Below, one piece after another: positions 1 to 12,100 of a stretch of DNA of 43,969 nt. The position numbers were made by a program, and so were the translations under genes. How positions within the stretch are numbered: position 1 is the first letter of the stretch; every line of letters begins with the position of its first letter. Under the pieces are notes generated by a model. That model saw nothing but the letters and a program-made list of their open reading frames with translations, was not told the origin of the DNA and did no database searches. This DNA is from Acanthaster planci (lineage: Eukaryota > Echinodermata > Asteroidea > Valvatida > Acanthasteridae): positions 4,932,563 to 4,976,531 of the forward strand of contig NW_019091355.1 in assembly GCF_001949145.1 (NCBI RefSeq). The letters run 5' to 3'.

Positions 1-788
1 TCTTTTTCCATAAACAGCACCCTCTTTTGCCAGGACTTTTTTCTCTTTATGGATTTTGGAATATACCCATTTCTTTTGCGGTCTGAAAGCTTACAAATTT
101 GCCCAGCTCCAATTAAATCAGAACAGTTGGCAGGTTTACCTTACCCTCTTGCAACCAAAACCCAGTAAGTCTTTGTTCATTACAATGAACTGCTTTAGGC
201 AAGTTAAGGTGCAAACTATTGTTCAACTACTGGTCAGTGGCTTTGTTATTGTGCTCACCAACCATTTTGTGAAATCTTGTTGTCACTCAAATTTTACTGT
301 TAACTTCAACTCTCACAGCATTCATGGTCAATGACATCCTGTTCATTTATTTCCATATGAATGGTTTCCTCAGCACTGATAAATAAAATCAGCTATTGAT
401 AACCAGCAGTGTCACAATGCCACAAGGGCGGCCTGGTTCCCTGAGCAACGTTGGTCAAAGTATGGTTTATTATCGCCAACACTCCAATTTTGCCCTTAGT
501 TGATCCAATTTTCCCAAGTAAACATTCTTCACAACACAACCTGAGTGTCAGTATCGTGCCTTGTTCTGAAAACAGATTTTGTCTCTGAAAGTTAAACTTC
601 AATTCGGTATAACGGTTCAACTGTTTATCGATAGGCCATGTCAAAGATGCTACAATACTGCAGCGAGATCGCTATCTTCTGTAAATCTGTCTGGATGTGG
701 GTTTTGATAAAACTGCGGATCGTCAATTCTTTGGCATGCTTTACAAATTGAGGTGGGTGAGCCTCGCTACCAGACAATTCAGACTCAC
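1..788. other. RPS24 downstream region
   Basis: This stretch should hold the missing last exon and 3' UTR of RPS24 on the minus strand. Several CAG acceptors are visible there (for example before 565 and before 590), and a minus-strand AATAAA lies at 466-471. No open frame here has recognisable protein similarity. Confidence 0.4.
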
Positions 789-3700
789 CTTCTTGCCGGC
801 GGACACCTTGCTCTTAGCTGTTCCCCGCACCTTCTTTTGTCTGTTCTTGCGTTCTTTGCGCTGCTTCCTGGAGGGGCGTTTCCGTTCATACAGGCCTTGC
901 TGCAAACGAGAAAAAGAAAGTGCGACCGAGATAACCAATTAATTAAAACTGGTGAGGGGCAAATGCTAATGCAGCAAAAAAGCCACATCATTTCATTCAG
1001 AAAAAAAATTTCGCCCCTGGTTAAGTTTACCTGCTGCCCAGGTCACACTTTGTGTAAATGCATATATAGTACAAATTTAATTCTGTATCCTATTTACAGT
1101 GAACGTTATCAACACTGACGTGTTCAATACTTGCCCATGATGTAACAAATATTGATCACACTTTGCCCATGCACATATTCTGAACCAGCCTGAAGGCTTT
1201 ACAAAGAATGAGTTATGACTGATGAAGGTGTAAGGTCCATTCCCAGCCGGGCTTTTAACCCACCCCCCCCATCTTTTCAAATGTGGAAGTAGAGAGGATG
1301 ATCCCCCAGCTTAGATGTATCCACTCAGTCTTATTGATTTCTTTTTTGGCAAACAACATGCAAAGCGTTGCTTCATACATACAGCGTCATTAAAAAGACA
1401 CCCAAAAGTAGTGTTTATTACACACAATCCTGTTGGATTGGCCATTTTTTATGGTTATAAATCACACCCAAGTCTGCAGACGACAGTTTTTTCGCACTAT
1501 ACTTCTTTTACACAAATCTACCTGAAACCTTCTTGAAACTTCCAAAATCTAAAACGTTCAGGTGCAAGTACATTATTACAAAAAAGGTCAACTACACAGT
1601 ATAGTATCAAATTCCTCCAAATAATGCCGATCTGGGTGTCAATTTTGATGGATTTCAAGAGTTCTGAATAAAAGGCCACATCTTTAACTTGGATACCTTT
1701 TAAAATCATATGAAACCCTGTAACAAGTTGCAACAGCCCTAACATTCCATGAACACTGGTGAGTCCACAAACCTGCATCAATTTTTGTGCCATACCACAA
1801 ACAATTGCCAAAAAAAAAATACGACAGCATTCGTTCACAGGGGCGAGAGATAAGGTAAGCCTAAGGTATTTGTATGAGAAAGTGTATTGATATGATGAAG
1901 ATTAATTAAAGGCTTATTTTCGGTTTGCGTACAGCACACACTGGCTTGAACCCCCTCTGTAAGCATGGTGTAGGCAATGGCACCAACCCCCCCCCTTTCA
2001 TGCATACAGACTTTACAGTCGGCCCCAAAGTACACAACACATACAACATCCGGCAATTCTGAACACTGTCTTTCTCCAAGACAGCTTCTCTTAACCAAAC
2101 ATCATACCACGGTTGCGGCTGCTGTTATGAAATAATCTGTGTGAAATGGCTCGCCCCCTCAAGAATTATGGGCCCCGAGCTACAGAGGCTCCTCTGGTCG
2201 GAACTGCACTTGGCTAGTTCACAAACGAAATGCACGTGTTATGGTCATATCGCCACCAGTAACACTCCCAACCACTATGGCTCGTTTCCACTGATAAGGG
2301 AGTGCTTCTCCTCAAGGTGGATTACAGCCAAACTCATTAATAAGAGCACTAATAATACAAGATTCTGTCAATAAAAAGAAAATTTCTAGGTCCCAATTTT
2401 CTGTTGTCATTGTTTTCACTCCTGATAATACAAAGTTCCTGTTATGACAAGGTAATGTGCTAAGTTCGAAGGATCTCTTATTAACCCTAACTGCCAAGCA
2501 TATTATTTGGCTTACAGTACTCAGTACTACAAAATACTAAGTAATAGCCTCAGCCTGAAGGACCCAGCACTACATATTACTACTTCTGGCTAGGTTACTT
2601 CCATTGTTACTCATACAGAGAACAATAAAGCCATGCATTCATAGTGCCAGAGCACTGTACCGTACATTGTGTTTTCTATTGTATTTTATGGCTTCAGAGA
2701 ACAATACAGTCATGTCCTCTTACAAGTGCCAGCACTGATTACTACATTTTACTACAAGTAGTAATTTGTAGCATTATGTAGGGATTTCTCGGAATCCACG
2801 ATTATTATGGTTATTTAACTTAGGCCTACTGCATGCATGCAGTCTTTTATTAGGCCCCAAAAATATTGTGCTTCCAATGACATGCCTCTTAAAAATAGGG
2901 TCGGTAGGTTGGAAATTTTTTGGGGGGGGGTCAATTTTTTTTGTCCTGATTGAATGGCACGAACGGGGACGACAGCTTCCAAAATTATCTCAAAAAGTGA
3001 TGAACACCTGTCTTAATCTATGTAAAATTTCTACAGGTGACAATTCACAAGAATTATGGGCAATTCACACAGTGTGACTCGAGCAATCATGACGGCAAAC
3101 TGGCCTACAATATATCGCGTGGTAAGCGTGCGTGAAGCATCCAGACCAGTGGGCAAAAAACCTTGTACCACGGCAGGAGATTTGTTGAAAGACGCTGGCT
3201 TCAAGTACGAGCAAAACATACTCAAATTAACCTCATGAACACAGAAAACACACACATAAATAAGAGACCAAGTTCGATGAAGGAACTTACAGAAAATTCT
3301 TGCAACATCAATTTTTTTGACCTGTGGCTTTAGGGTTGCATGCATATATGGCCGATGTATAGTAGTTGACCAGAACGTACAGTACATGTATAGACTGGTT
3401 CTGGTTGTTACATTTCTTTGCATGGGCGCAGCGTGGCGGGAACCAGAGCAGCTTCATTTAATGCATTGAGCTGTGGGCACACGTTTTTCTCCACTGCGAC
3501 AGCGTAACATTGGAAGTTTCTTTCAAAAAATTGCAAATGTAAGAACAAAAACATACAAAAACAAGCATTTTAACGTGTGAAAAAGCTATTGAAATATATT
3601 TTGACTGAAAAAGACATCAGCTTTTCTGGACTTGCCAAAACAGGCACACCTGGTTAGAATTTGAATTGCCCGGATGAAAATTTGATTGCCCCGGGCTATC

Positions 3701-4901
3701 GAACATGCGATTCATCGCGGCCTGAGTGGTTATGCTCTCTCTTCCTCAAATCTTCCAAACTTCTCCCATACCATCTGGAGTAACCTGAAAGATCCGAGTC
3801 CCACACATAATCAACATGGCCTCACTAAATGCATACGTGTACATACCCGTGCTAATCTGTACTTGGGCTCGTACTTCTTGGCAAAGTCCAGCGTGTCGTA
3901 CACCAGGCCGAACCCTGTCGTCTTGCCCCCACCAAACTGGGTGCGGAAGCCGAAACAGAAGATGACGTCCGGCGTGGTCTTGTAGACTTTGGCCAGCTGT
4001 TCCCGGATCTCGGTCTTGGGCACCGTCGCCTTGCCTGGATGGAGGACGTCCACAACCATCTGCTTGCGGTTCAGCAAGCGGTTTGTCATGAACTTCCGGG
4101 TTCGGACTGTTATTGCCGAGTCACCCTTAAAAGTGTGAAAAAGACAAACCAAAGAAAGACAAAGAATCAAAACAGGAGAGTTAACCTTTGCACCGTCTGA
4201 CCTTGAATATGGGAGTTCCTAGCAACTTTATTTGCACAGATATTTAGCTAAATTTTTCAATAACCTGGGATAGACCAATGGTGTCTCGCATGCCGCATTA
4301 AACAGTTTGTTTTAATTACATATGAATATAGGCTGGCTGTCTCTATAAAACAAAACATCAGGTACACCATCTGTGAAAAAGAACAACCAACGCTCTGACA
4401 TACAAGTTCACCAGTTCCTTTTGGACAAATTTCACTGATTGGAGAGTAACTTATCTGCATGAGTAAAAACAGCGTTTAATTGGTTCAAAATTATGGAGGA
4501 GTAGGTCTGTTAGACTGAACGGCACTGCACATAACTCGCCATGTTTGTGCCTGTCAACAAGACAGTCTCTTCACATTGACAAATTATGGTAAGAAAGTCA
4601 CACTTTTCTCCCAGTGTAACCAAACCAAAAGACACTGCCCGAGTAATACTCTGTCAGCGCTGATCTTCCAAAACCAGGGAGTACCCAATTCACAACCCTC
4701 ATCGCAAACTGCATTCAAACCCTCCCTGCCCGAGCATTATAGAAAACCATAGATTTTTGTTTCTTTTGATTAAAATCGGCGACGAAAATTGACAGTACGA
4801 AACCCTAAATCATCTTCTTCAGGTACATTTGCTTTTTGATCCTAAAAGGTGTTTGATTAAGTTGATGTTCCGGGATAATTTTGTCCCCTTTTCCTCACCA
4901 T
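789..4901 (-). CDS. RPS24: Ribosomal protein S24 (eS24), 3' end unresolved
   Basis: Small-subunit (40S) ribosomal protein eS24. Exons on the minus strand: 4899-4901 (ATG only), 3847-4125 (93 codons) and 789-899 (37 codons). All joins are phase 0, with donors GTGAGG, GTATGT and GTGAGT and acceptors TTTTAAG and TTTGCAG. Joined, they give 131 residues that align end to end with animal eS24: near-identical blocks are [45 protein letters not shown] and the basic [11 protein letters not shown] stretch. The family has only two or three more residues after GKK, so one tiny terminal exon is missing. A possible one starts at 565 after a TTTTCAG acceptor and would add NKARY, with an AATAAA at 466-471, but this is weak. 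Reading through the last donor would add VSLNCLV and more before a stop, which the family lacks. Identity is near certain; only the C terminus is open. Confidence 0.95.
2150..2324 (-). repeat. Dispersed repeat family R1, copy A
   Basis: One of four copies in the window of an unassigned repeat of about 170 bp. Read on the minus strand, it begins ATCCACCTTGAGGAGAAGCA, continues through GGTTGGGAGTGTTACTGG and GTGGCGATATGACC, then ends near GGAGCCTCTGTAGCTCGG. Copies B, C and D share the same order of blocks. It abuts a pogo-like MITE copy at 2325. No terminal inverted repeat is evident, and I cannot classify it. Confidence 0.6.
2325..2493. mobile_element. pogo/Tc1-like MITE, diverged copy
   Basis: It shares most of its length with the better preserved element at 9313-9487: both have the blocks ATACAAGATTCTGT, CCTGATAATACAA, GACAAGGTAAT or AACAAGGTAAT, AAGTTCG and CTCTTATTAAC. 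The ends are decayed: the left TIR is CAGCCAAACTCATTAATAAG after a TA, the right ends ACTG but is not followed by TA. A non-autonomous DNA transposon with no coding capacity. Confidence 0.6.
4126..4898 (-). other. RPS24 intron 1
   Basis: This 773-bp intron separates the ATG-only exon from the main coding exon. I see no gene, repeat or RNA in it. Confidence 0.7.
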
Positions 4902-4945
4902 GTTGGTAACGGTAATGGCTGCCTGGAAAGAGACTCTTCAGTGGT
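4902..4945 (-). promoter_or_regulatory. RPS24 5' UTR and 5'-TOP start site
   Basis: Reading down the minus strand towards the ATG, a pyrimidine tract CTCTTTCC occupies 4932-4925, about 31 bases before the start codon. Ribosomal protein mRNAs of animals begin with C plus a short pyrimidine run (the 5'-TOP motif), which places them under mTOR/LARP1 translational control. The inferred transcript start is C at 4932. The tract and its distance from the ATG are seen directly; its use as a start site is inferred. Confidence 0.6.
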
Positions 4946-5192
4946 AATCGTTATATTTTTTTCAGTGTGTGCTATACAGCGAATATGCTGCGTCAATTGC
5001 TACGCGGGTACCAGTTAATGAGCCCTCTAATACGGTGGCGCAGATCAGCCATTGCAGTAATAAAGGGTGGGATAATTGAGAGCACCTATTCTATTTTTCC
5101 AAAGTGGTTTGATGGACAGTATGGCATCATTTTGGACTTAATAATGAAATCTCAGTGGCCTAATGATTATTTCCAGTATCCTTTTTTATAAT

Positions 5193-5497
5193 GGGTGCGT
5201 TCGATTAGCTTCCCTGAACACACCAGTGTTACACTCAAGGGAAGTCTCAAAATGAGGCACAGTGTGTTTTCAAAGGCATTCTGGGAAAAAGGTCAAGTCC
5301 CCGCCTCGTTCCATCATGTACGTCCATGCTCGAACAGTCCACCCGTGACGTCATTACACTCGGGCAGTCTCCAGAGACCCGCTCGCCAGCTGGGGTAGTG
5401 GTGGCTGACACCAGGGCACGCACGAAGATCACGTGATGGCTAAACGAACGCTCTCGTGTAAGTTTGACTTACACGTGTAAGCTAAGCGAACGCACCC
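5193..5497. mobile_element. 305-bp MITE with GGGTGCGTTCG termini
   Basis: The left end GGGTGCGTTCGATTAGCTT and the right end AAGCTAAGCGAACGCACCC (5479-5497) are inverted repeats of 19 bp with one mismatch. Flanking bases extend the symmetry by AAT/ATT, so the exact end and target duplication are unclear. The interior is CpG-rich compared with the surrounding DNA and has no coding frame. It lies about 260 bp upstream of the inferred RPS24 transcript start. The superfamily is uncertain (hAT-like possible). Confidence 0.7.
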
Positions 5498-7181
5498 ATT
5501 GTAACGAGGGGCAGTGCAGTGGATCTGGAGACGCGGGGTCATTTAAAAATAGCCTTTTGAAATTTCGCTGTAGCACCAGGCCTACATAAACAGGCATAAC
5601 AAAAGATGGAGAAGAATTTCCATTCATAATTGTTCGTGTGCTATTGAGTTGGTGCATGGAACAAGGTCAGTTGCTGCTTGCTTAAACTATGTGCATGTCA
5701 GGTTCACGCGTTACAAAACCCAGCTAAGTTCTCTTAACTCTCCACGGAGGCCTAGGTAAGTTGCACCTCTGATCTTTCACTTAATAGGGCTAGTCCTACA
5801 CTTGAGAAGACGGGTAACGTTAAGATTCTCTGAGCTAATTAGTTCCCAAAACTTGCTTGCTAGAGTACTGCTAACTGTCGTCAGTTCTGAGTAATTTTTC
5901 TAAACCGTGAATTTGCCATTTGGGAGCCTGGGACAATGCAGGACTACAGCGCACGTGCGTTACGGGTCTGTGAGCGATGCCCTCATTCGTTTAAAATGTT
6001 AAAAGATTTGAGTTTAAAGCCCGCCAAAATACATGAATTAAATATAATATGAAATACAGAATGACAAGGATTTTCATTTCATTTATAAATTTCTGTGGGT
6101 AAAAGTTACAAACAAACACACGTAGAAAAGTTGATAGTTAAGCAACACCACTGCATGATTGCAAAAAAAGTTGCTCTCGTAGGTGCCACTTAAACCACGC
6201 AAAAACAAATGCATGTATATTGCACAAGAAAAACAGGCATATAAAGAAATATATGACGCGACAAAAGAAATGGTAAACAAGATTGTAACTTAATCAGTAG
6301 GCAACAAGTTAAAAAGTATTAACGTAGAGAAAGGAGCAACCCACAAAGAAATCTGTGGAAAGCAATTTCAATCCAAGGCGTGGGTTGTCAATGAGTTGGG
6401 CGTGTATAAAATGGCTTTTCTTTATAGGTATTAGTATTCTTTAAACAGTTCGGTTTTTCTCGTTTTTTTCTTCTGTTATTGTTTTCTCTTTGTCTTGCAT
6501 ATTGTTCTCAAGCTTGGAACAATTTCAGTTACACAGACTGTTTAGAAATAGTAGTAGGTACGTGCTGACTATGGGCTTCGAGCTATTTTTTATAGCAACA
6601 GAGGCTCCTTGGTCGGGACTGAACTTCGCTGGTTCACGAACGACTAGGAACTGCACTCGTCAGGGTCGCATCGCTATCAACAAAATGGACACTCTCGACC
6701 AACGCGGCTCTTTTCAACCGATGAGGGGATAGGCCGACTAGGAAGGGCGTCCAAGGCTTGACTTCATACTTTGAGGCGGTGGCCACCTGCCATACATTAT
6801 AATGAGCCAGACAACTTCGAACTTACGTGCGCTGTAAACGAAATAAGTTAAAATGAAATTTAAGAGAAACTACATGTACATTTGTTTTTTGATTAGCGTT
6901 TTGCAAAACGAGAAACGATCTCTTTTTCCTTCTCCACTTTTTGCGTTTTCAAATGGATAACCGACATGACTCATTTACGATGTTCTACTCTCTTTTCAAA
7001 TTGAAAAACGGAAAATAAGTTGTTTTTTCCGTTTATGTTTTCATTTTCAAATCGTAAAACGAATAAACGAAACGTACACGGGACGTCCTGGTTCAATTTG
7101 GTTCTCACAGTCAAGTCTTTCCTGAAACCGTGTCCATTTCATCAGTCAAAGTCACCGAGTTAAAGCGATTTTTCCTTGCAG
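5498..7181. other. Gene-poor region upstream of the GST gene
   Basis: It contains repeat R1 copy B (6565-6745). From 6895 to 7080 there is a T-rich stretch with repeated CGTTTT and AAAACG words that could form short hairpins. No protein-coding frame is recognisable. Confidence 0.5.
6565..6745 (-). repeat. Dispersed repeat family R1, copy B
   Basis: Same orientation as copy A. The diagnostic blocks on the plus strand are CAGAGGCTCCTTGGTCGGGA, CTGGTTCACGAACGA, CATCGCTATC and CCGATGAGGGG. It is more diverged than copy A, with a small insertion of T/A bases near 6583. Confidence 0.5.
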
Positions 7182-7206
7182 AAACTTAATCGGAACCGAC
7201 CTGAGC
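7182..7206 (+). other. GST 5' UTR splice acceptor
   Basis: A pyrimidine tract followed by CAG ends at 7181, 25 bases before the start codon of the GST gene. This suggests that an upstream non-coding exon is spliced here. That exon was not located. Confidence 0.45.
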
Positions 7207-9153
7207 ATGCCTTCGTACAAGCTTCTGTACTTTGATACCCGTGGTCGGGCTGAGGCCACACGGATGCTGTTTGCTTTGGCAAAACAGGAATTTGAAGACG
7301 TAAGAATTACGAAGGAGGAATGGCCTAAAATTAAACCGAGTAAGTTGAACCAAATACAATCCGAGAGGACGCCGCAAGTTTTGAAGAAACTGGTTTCTCT
7401 GTTTGTAGTAAGACAATAAAGTTCGTGCACGTGGTTACACTTGATCTGGTTATACTGACAAGATTTCATGGTGGGTCTTACTCTGATAAAGACAGCTCAT
7501 GAGAATGACATAAACGTGATCTTGCTTGTGTGTAGTTGCCGAACTACTGCATCCCGTCAGAATGAAGATCAAAACCCAGTCTTTTAATGGAAACTCGTAA
7601 ACCTGTGAAAAGAAGTATCTTCTGTCGTTGGAGAACTTCCAGTTTCGATCTAAAGTTATTCTCTTCCATTCCAGCCACTCCTCAGGGCCACATTCCGGTG
7701 TTGGTGGTTGATGGTAAAGAACTTCCTCAGAGCGCTGCTATCGAATCATTTGTCGCCAGGGAGTTTGGTATGTCTCAGAGTTTATTAGAGTTGTTTTAGC
7801 TGCAAGTCGTCGGTCGTAGTCCTCTGCATGATTGAAAGGTGGATTCAGAACTAAATTTTCGACGCCAAATTTATTTTGGAGGAGAAGGCACAAAGAGGGT
7901 AATGCAACCTTTTAATGGGAGGAGCTAAAATTTGGTGCTTTTCACGCGTTATTTTTCAGGAAGGGGTATAACACAGCCCACAACATCGCATATTCTCATT
8001 ATTTTTCAAACTAAAATTTGCTGGGATGGCAGGCATGCCCCCCGCGGATCAGCCAATGGTGTTATTTAAAGTATGTGTCTCTAGGTCCAGAGAAGGTCTA
8101 TCCATCGTCACGAATTTCTCTTAGACAGTTTGGTTGATTCCTAGGCATGAAAGTAGACTTATTTTTTCCTAACTTTCCCTTATTTGGTATTCATAGGGTT
8201 GTATGGCTCCAACAACTGGGAGGCAGCCCAAATTGACGTTGTTCTGGAAACACTCAAAGACGTGATTGATCCTATGATCATGCCAGTTATGTTCGAGCGA
8301 GACCAGGCCAAGCAGGTAAGGTGGTAGCCTTTTATAAATTAAACAAAGCATGCTACATACTGTGCGATAAACAAGTAAGAAAAACAACATTATAGTGCTT
8401 CTTCAAAACTTCCACTTTTACAGATTTTTGGCCCAAAACTATACCACATCCACCGTATCAAATAAGCCTTTAGCCTGAGTGGATATAATTTGACGAGTTC
8501 GTTTCATTCATGTTTCTATCTTCAGGCTGAAAACGCCAAGAATTACTATGAGAATGTCGCGCCCCATCATTTAACGAACCTTGAGAACCTCCTTAAAAAG
8601 AACAAGGATGGGAATGGATACTTCATGGGTGATAAGGTAACATTCAAAATGCCATCAGATTCACCGAGTTTATGTCCAGATAGAGTGGACCCTTACCCTT
8701 CTCTTTCTTTTTCATCGTATTGCCCCTCAAAGAACCGTTTGTCTTTAAAATAGAAAAACGAAAGACCCTAGGATAAGACAAAAAAGACCGTGGTTATCAA
8801 CACAGATAGGCAATATTCGGCTTTATAAATAGTCCTAACAATTGATGCAATTTCAGTAAGCATTTAGAACTCTTCCAAATTCTTCCCTTTGAATCAAAGG
8901 TTACTTTCATTTCCATTTATCGTTTTCTTTCCTTTTTTCCCCATTTTTTATTGGGGGGCGGATGCGTTTTGATCAGGCGTCTCTGGCTGATATCATCTTC
9001 TTCGTCACCATGGGGTGGTTCGAGACGCCACCCTTCGCCAACAAAGGCCTGGAACACTACCCTAAGCTAGTCGCGCTGAGAGATCGCCTGGCGACCAATG
9101 ACCTCGCGAAGTATCTCGCAGAGCGCCCTCAAGTCTACTGGATCTACGATTGA
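7207..9153 (+). CDS. Sigma-class glutathione S-transferase
   Basis: A cytosolic enzyme that conjugates glutathione to electrophiles; the vertebrate orthologue group includes haematopoietic prostaglandin D synthase. Exons: 7207-7339, 7675-7767, 8197-8315, 8526-8636 and 8977-9153, all GT-AG, with phases 1, 1, 0, 0. They join to 210 residues, normal for the class. The N-terminal thioredoxin-like domain (about 1-77) starts [16 protein letters not shown], with catalytic Tyr8 and Arg14. It carries the cis-proline block HIPVLVVDG and the glutathione-binding Gln63-Ser64. The helical C-terminal domain has [12 protein letters not shown] and ends in [10 protein letters not shown]. The Asp cluster and Trp that human PGDS uses for Ca/Mg and substrate are not evident in the matching helix, so a general sigma GST or S-crystallin relative is safer than a PGD synthase. 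No AATAAA follows closely; ATTAAA at 9635 is possible. Confidence 0.95.
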
Positions 9154-12100
9154 ACGATCAGAAGAGAGGCACAGGAAGATTTCCTCAGTTCTCCAAGAAG
9201 ATCTCATCATGATAATCCTACCTTAGCCTAAATATATATACATGTATCTATTGTCTGTTATCATCGCCACTTCTCAAATTCAATGCTGCGTGCCACATAA
9301 TCTTACGTGTTACAGTTGAACCTCGTTAATGAGAGCACTGTTTATACAAGATTCTGTTTATAGCAAGGAAGATGTTAGATCCCAATCCTTTGTTTTTCAT
9401 TGTCTTAATTCCTGATAATACAAGGTTTCTGTTATAACAAGGTAATTTGCCAAGTTCGTAGGACCTCTTATTAACAAGGTTCGACTGTATATTGCACATT
9501 GGAGAAAAGTGCCTTTTCAAGGACAGCTTGACCTCAAATAGTTAGTATTTGTACAACGCAGGAATATGCATTTGAAACTGCAGTTGTAAGGATAAGATGT
9601 GGTGGAGCAAAATCCGCCTGTAAGGTTTGAGACCATTAAACTGGCTTCCACGGTTCAATTTATTTTGATGCAAACCATCAAAATGCACCTTGGTGCCTCG
9701 GTTAACCTTATTTTCAACTTTTATTTCACTGTTTCAAAGGGTATGTTGCTGCTTTTTTACTTTCTATGCGAATGAGTATTTTCAAATTCATGAGCAAAAC
9801 TGTGATGTCATCCCAGGAAGAAAGCCTAAATGTTGTAATGGTTTGTACGCAAAAAGTCCTGATGCGCATTTGTAGATTTTGCTGGACTAACTTTTCTCTT
9901 CGTTGCTGATTTATTGTTTTTATGTGCATAGCAATAAGTGAGCACCAGTGTTTCTTCAAGGAAATGTTTTCAGAAAGTAAAATCCGGGTTCACAATTTTA
10001 ATAGAAAAACCCATGCAATGAACTTTGTTTTCCCTGGATGACATCACAGCAACAGCGCCCTCCGTCGTCCAGGAAAGCACGAATAATTTTAAGTGTTTCA
10101 AAAAGTGCACTTTTCAGTGCATTTAACCAAATGTGAGTGTAAACGAGTGTTCATACATTGGAGAAGAGTACAAAGTTGCAGAAATTCACTGCGGCTGCCC
10201 TTTAATGCAAAAAACATTCTGCAAGTTAACATAGCAGTTGTACTGAAATAATTCCCCGAAACGGTCTGCATTGTAAATGCATGTATTTTATGTGCAGATA
10301 TCATTATTCTTTTTGAGGGGAAACAGGCGAATTTTTGTTATTCCATGAGAAATTTATTTGTAATTTACTAATTTTAATTTTCAATTGAAGCGGGCATGAT
10401 TTCCAGCATAGAATGTCACCGTAATGAAACTACACGTTTCGAGTTCGACGTTGTTTGACTCGTCCTTTTGGTTAAGTTGCTTTTCAGGAGATGAGGATAC
10501 AAACGAAATTTAATTACAATCATGAAAAAGTGTCTGTGTTGATTACGGCTGTGTTGTTTGTGCGGGTTTCATCTTATTCCGAATGATTTTTACAGCTTTC
10601 GCGGAAGAGGTCAAGCGGCCAGTCAGGCTACATTAGTGCATGCAGAATTAACCAGTACATTAAAGACGGTGGGTTATCATACCAGCAACAAACATGGCGC
10701 GTTGATCATTCCATTGCGTCTGTATAACGTTGCAGGCAATATGTCACACCTCATTAAGAACATGCATGGGGCAGGGAAGAATATACTCGCTGATGGTCCT
10801 ATCATTATACTTATTCCACTCGTAGCCTCGCGTTCGGTAAAATAATTCGTAACATAATTGAAAACATCGAGAGGGAAGAAACAGACGATGAATTCGAATG
10901 CATTACCTTCCTAAACCAACTATCTCATGTGGCAGTTGAATTTAAACAGGCACTGTAGGTTCCGATAACGAGGTACTTTACACCTTAATTGCTGGATTTG
11001 TTTTTTTTGCATCGTGTGTCCGGTTCGGGCGCAGTCGACGTTCTGAAGAATTGATCACATCGTAAGAAGCGAGAGAAATAACTGGCGATTAACCCACGCA
11101 CCTTATCTTAACTTGTTAAAACAAAGTATCAAATATAAGGGGCATTTCTTTTTCCGAGCGAGATTGTACTTTGCAGCTTGTCCAGAACTATTCTGGGTTG
11201 AAATATTGACACTGACTTGTTCACTTTGAACTCTCTTATCAATTTGAATCACCATGTGGACTTTGCCCAGAGAAGATTCTGAAGCACAATCACTTTGCAT
11301 AAATTATGAATAAACATATTATGGGTATGCAGTCGTACAGAGCCGATCACTAGTGGCTCGTCGTGGTACGGCACACAACCGAGACCAGTCAACCGGCGGG
11401 CGTATACACGCACTATGTTTATTTACATGGCTGCCGTGTTGACGGTCCTGGTCCGTATTTGGTCATTTGTATGATTCCGATTCGCAAGCGAACACTGCTG
11501 TGCCCAGAGGAGGTTATTTTTCATCCAGCGGTATGAAGGGCACGTCATTTTTTTTCCTGAAGTCGTCACATTGGACACAAAGAAACCCCGAAGATGTTCT
11601 CGTGGTGCGCGTACATGGCTATAGTTTCGAATAAACTTACAGTTGTTCTGTTCAGCTATCGAAAGCAGACTGACAACCTAGATTTGAGTATTCCGTGATC
11701 CTGATTCTGACGGTGAGCAACAAAAAGTGTTCGGATATCTTGATATCTGCAACTCCCCTGGGCCCAGCGAAGATGAGCAATGCGTTGGTCTATTCTGGTG
11801 TAGCTTTTCATGAGACTAGTGGAGAGGAGTTGCAGTCGCTCTGAGCCGTCAAAAACCTTTGTTGCAGAGGAACTAATGTGATTCAGAACGCTTGAAATTA
11901 TAGAAGCTTTGCAGTACATGCTACATCGTTGGTGAGCGGTCATTGACAAAAGTTAAATTCGTTAAACCACTGGAAATTCAGACTCAGCAAGATTTCGTCA
12001 GAAGCTCATCAAAGTAAATGCATCCAAGAAATTGGTTCATTTCAGCCTCGCTTTCTGATTCAGATATTAGACCGGAGTCCGTTTCGATAGATTTTCCTTA

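Larger units (their letters stand above)
900..3846 (-). other. RPS24 intron 2 with embedded repeats
   Basis: A 2.9-kb intron between the last two recognised RPS24 coding exons. It contains two repeat copies described separately (2150-2324 and 2325-2493). The small open frames in it look random in composition, and I see no snoRNA box C/D pair. Confidence 0.6.

Noticed and set aside
3719-3805. Possible tRNA-like SINE: CCTGAGTGGTTATGC and GATCCGAGTCCCAC resemble A and B boxes
   Set aside because: The boxes are about 70 bp apart, too far for a standard tRNA, and the A box is imperfect. A long-variable-arm relic remains possible, but the support is weak.
7587-7799. Frame extending the GST second exon on both sides
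   Set aside because: Only 7675-7767 matches GST; the flanks are intron, with a clear TTCCAG acceptor and GTATGT donor.
7207-9153. Naming the GST gene HPGDS
   Set aside because: The glutathione site is conserved, but the metal- and substrate-specific residues of vertebrate prostaglandin D synthase are not evident, so the class name is safer.
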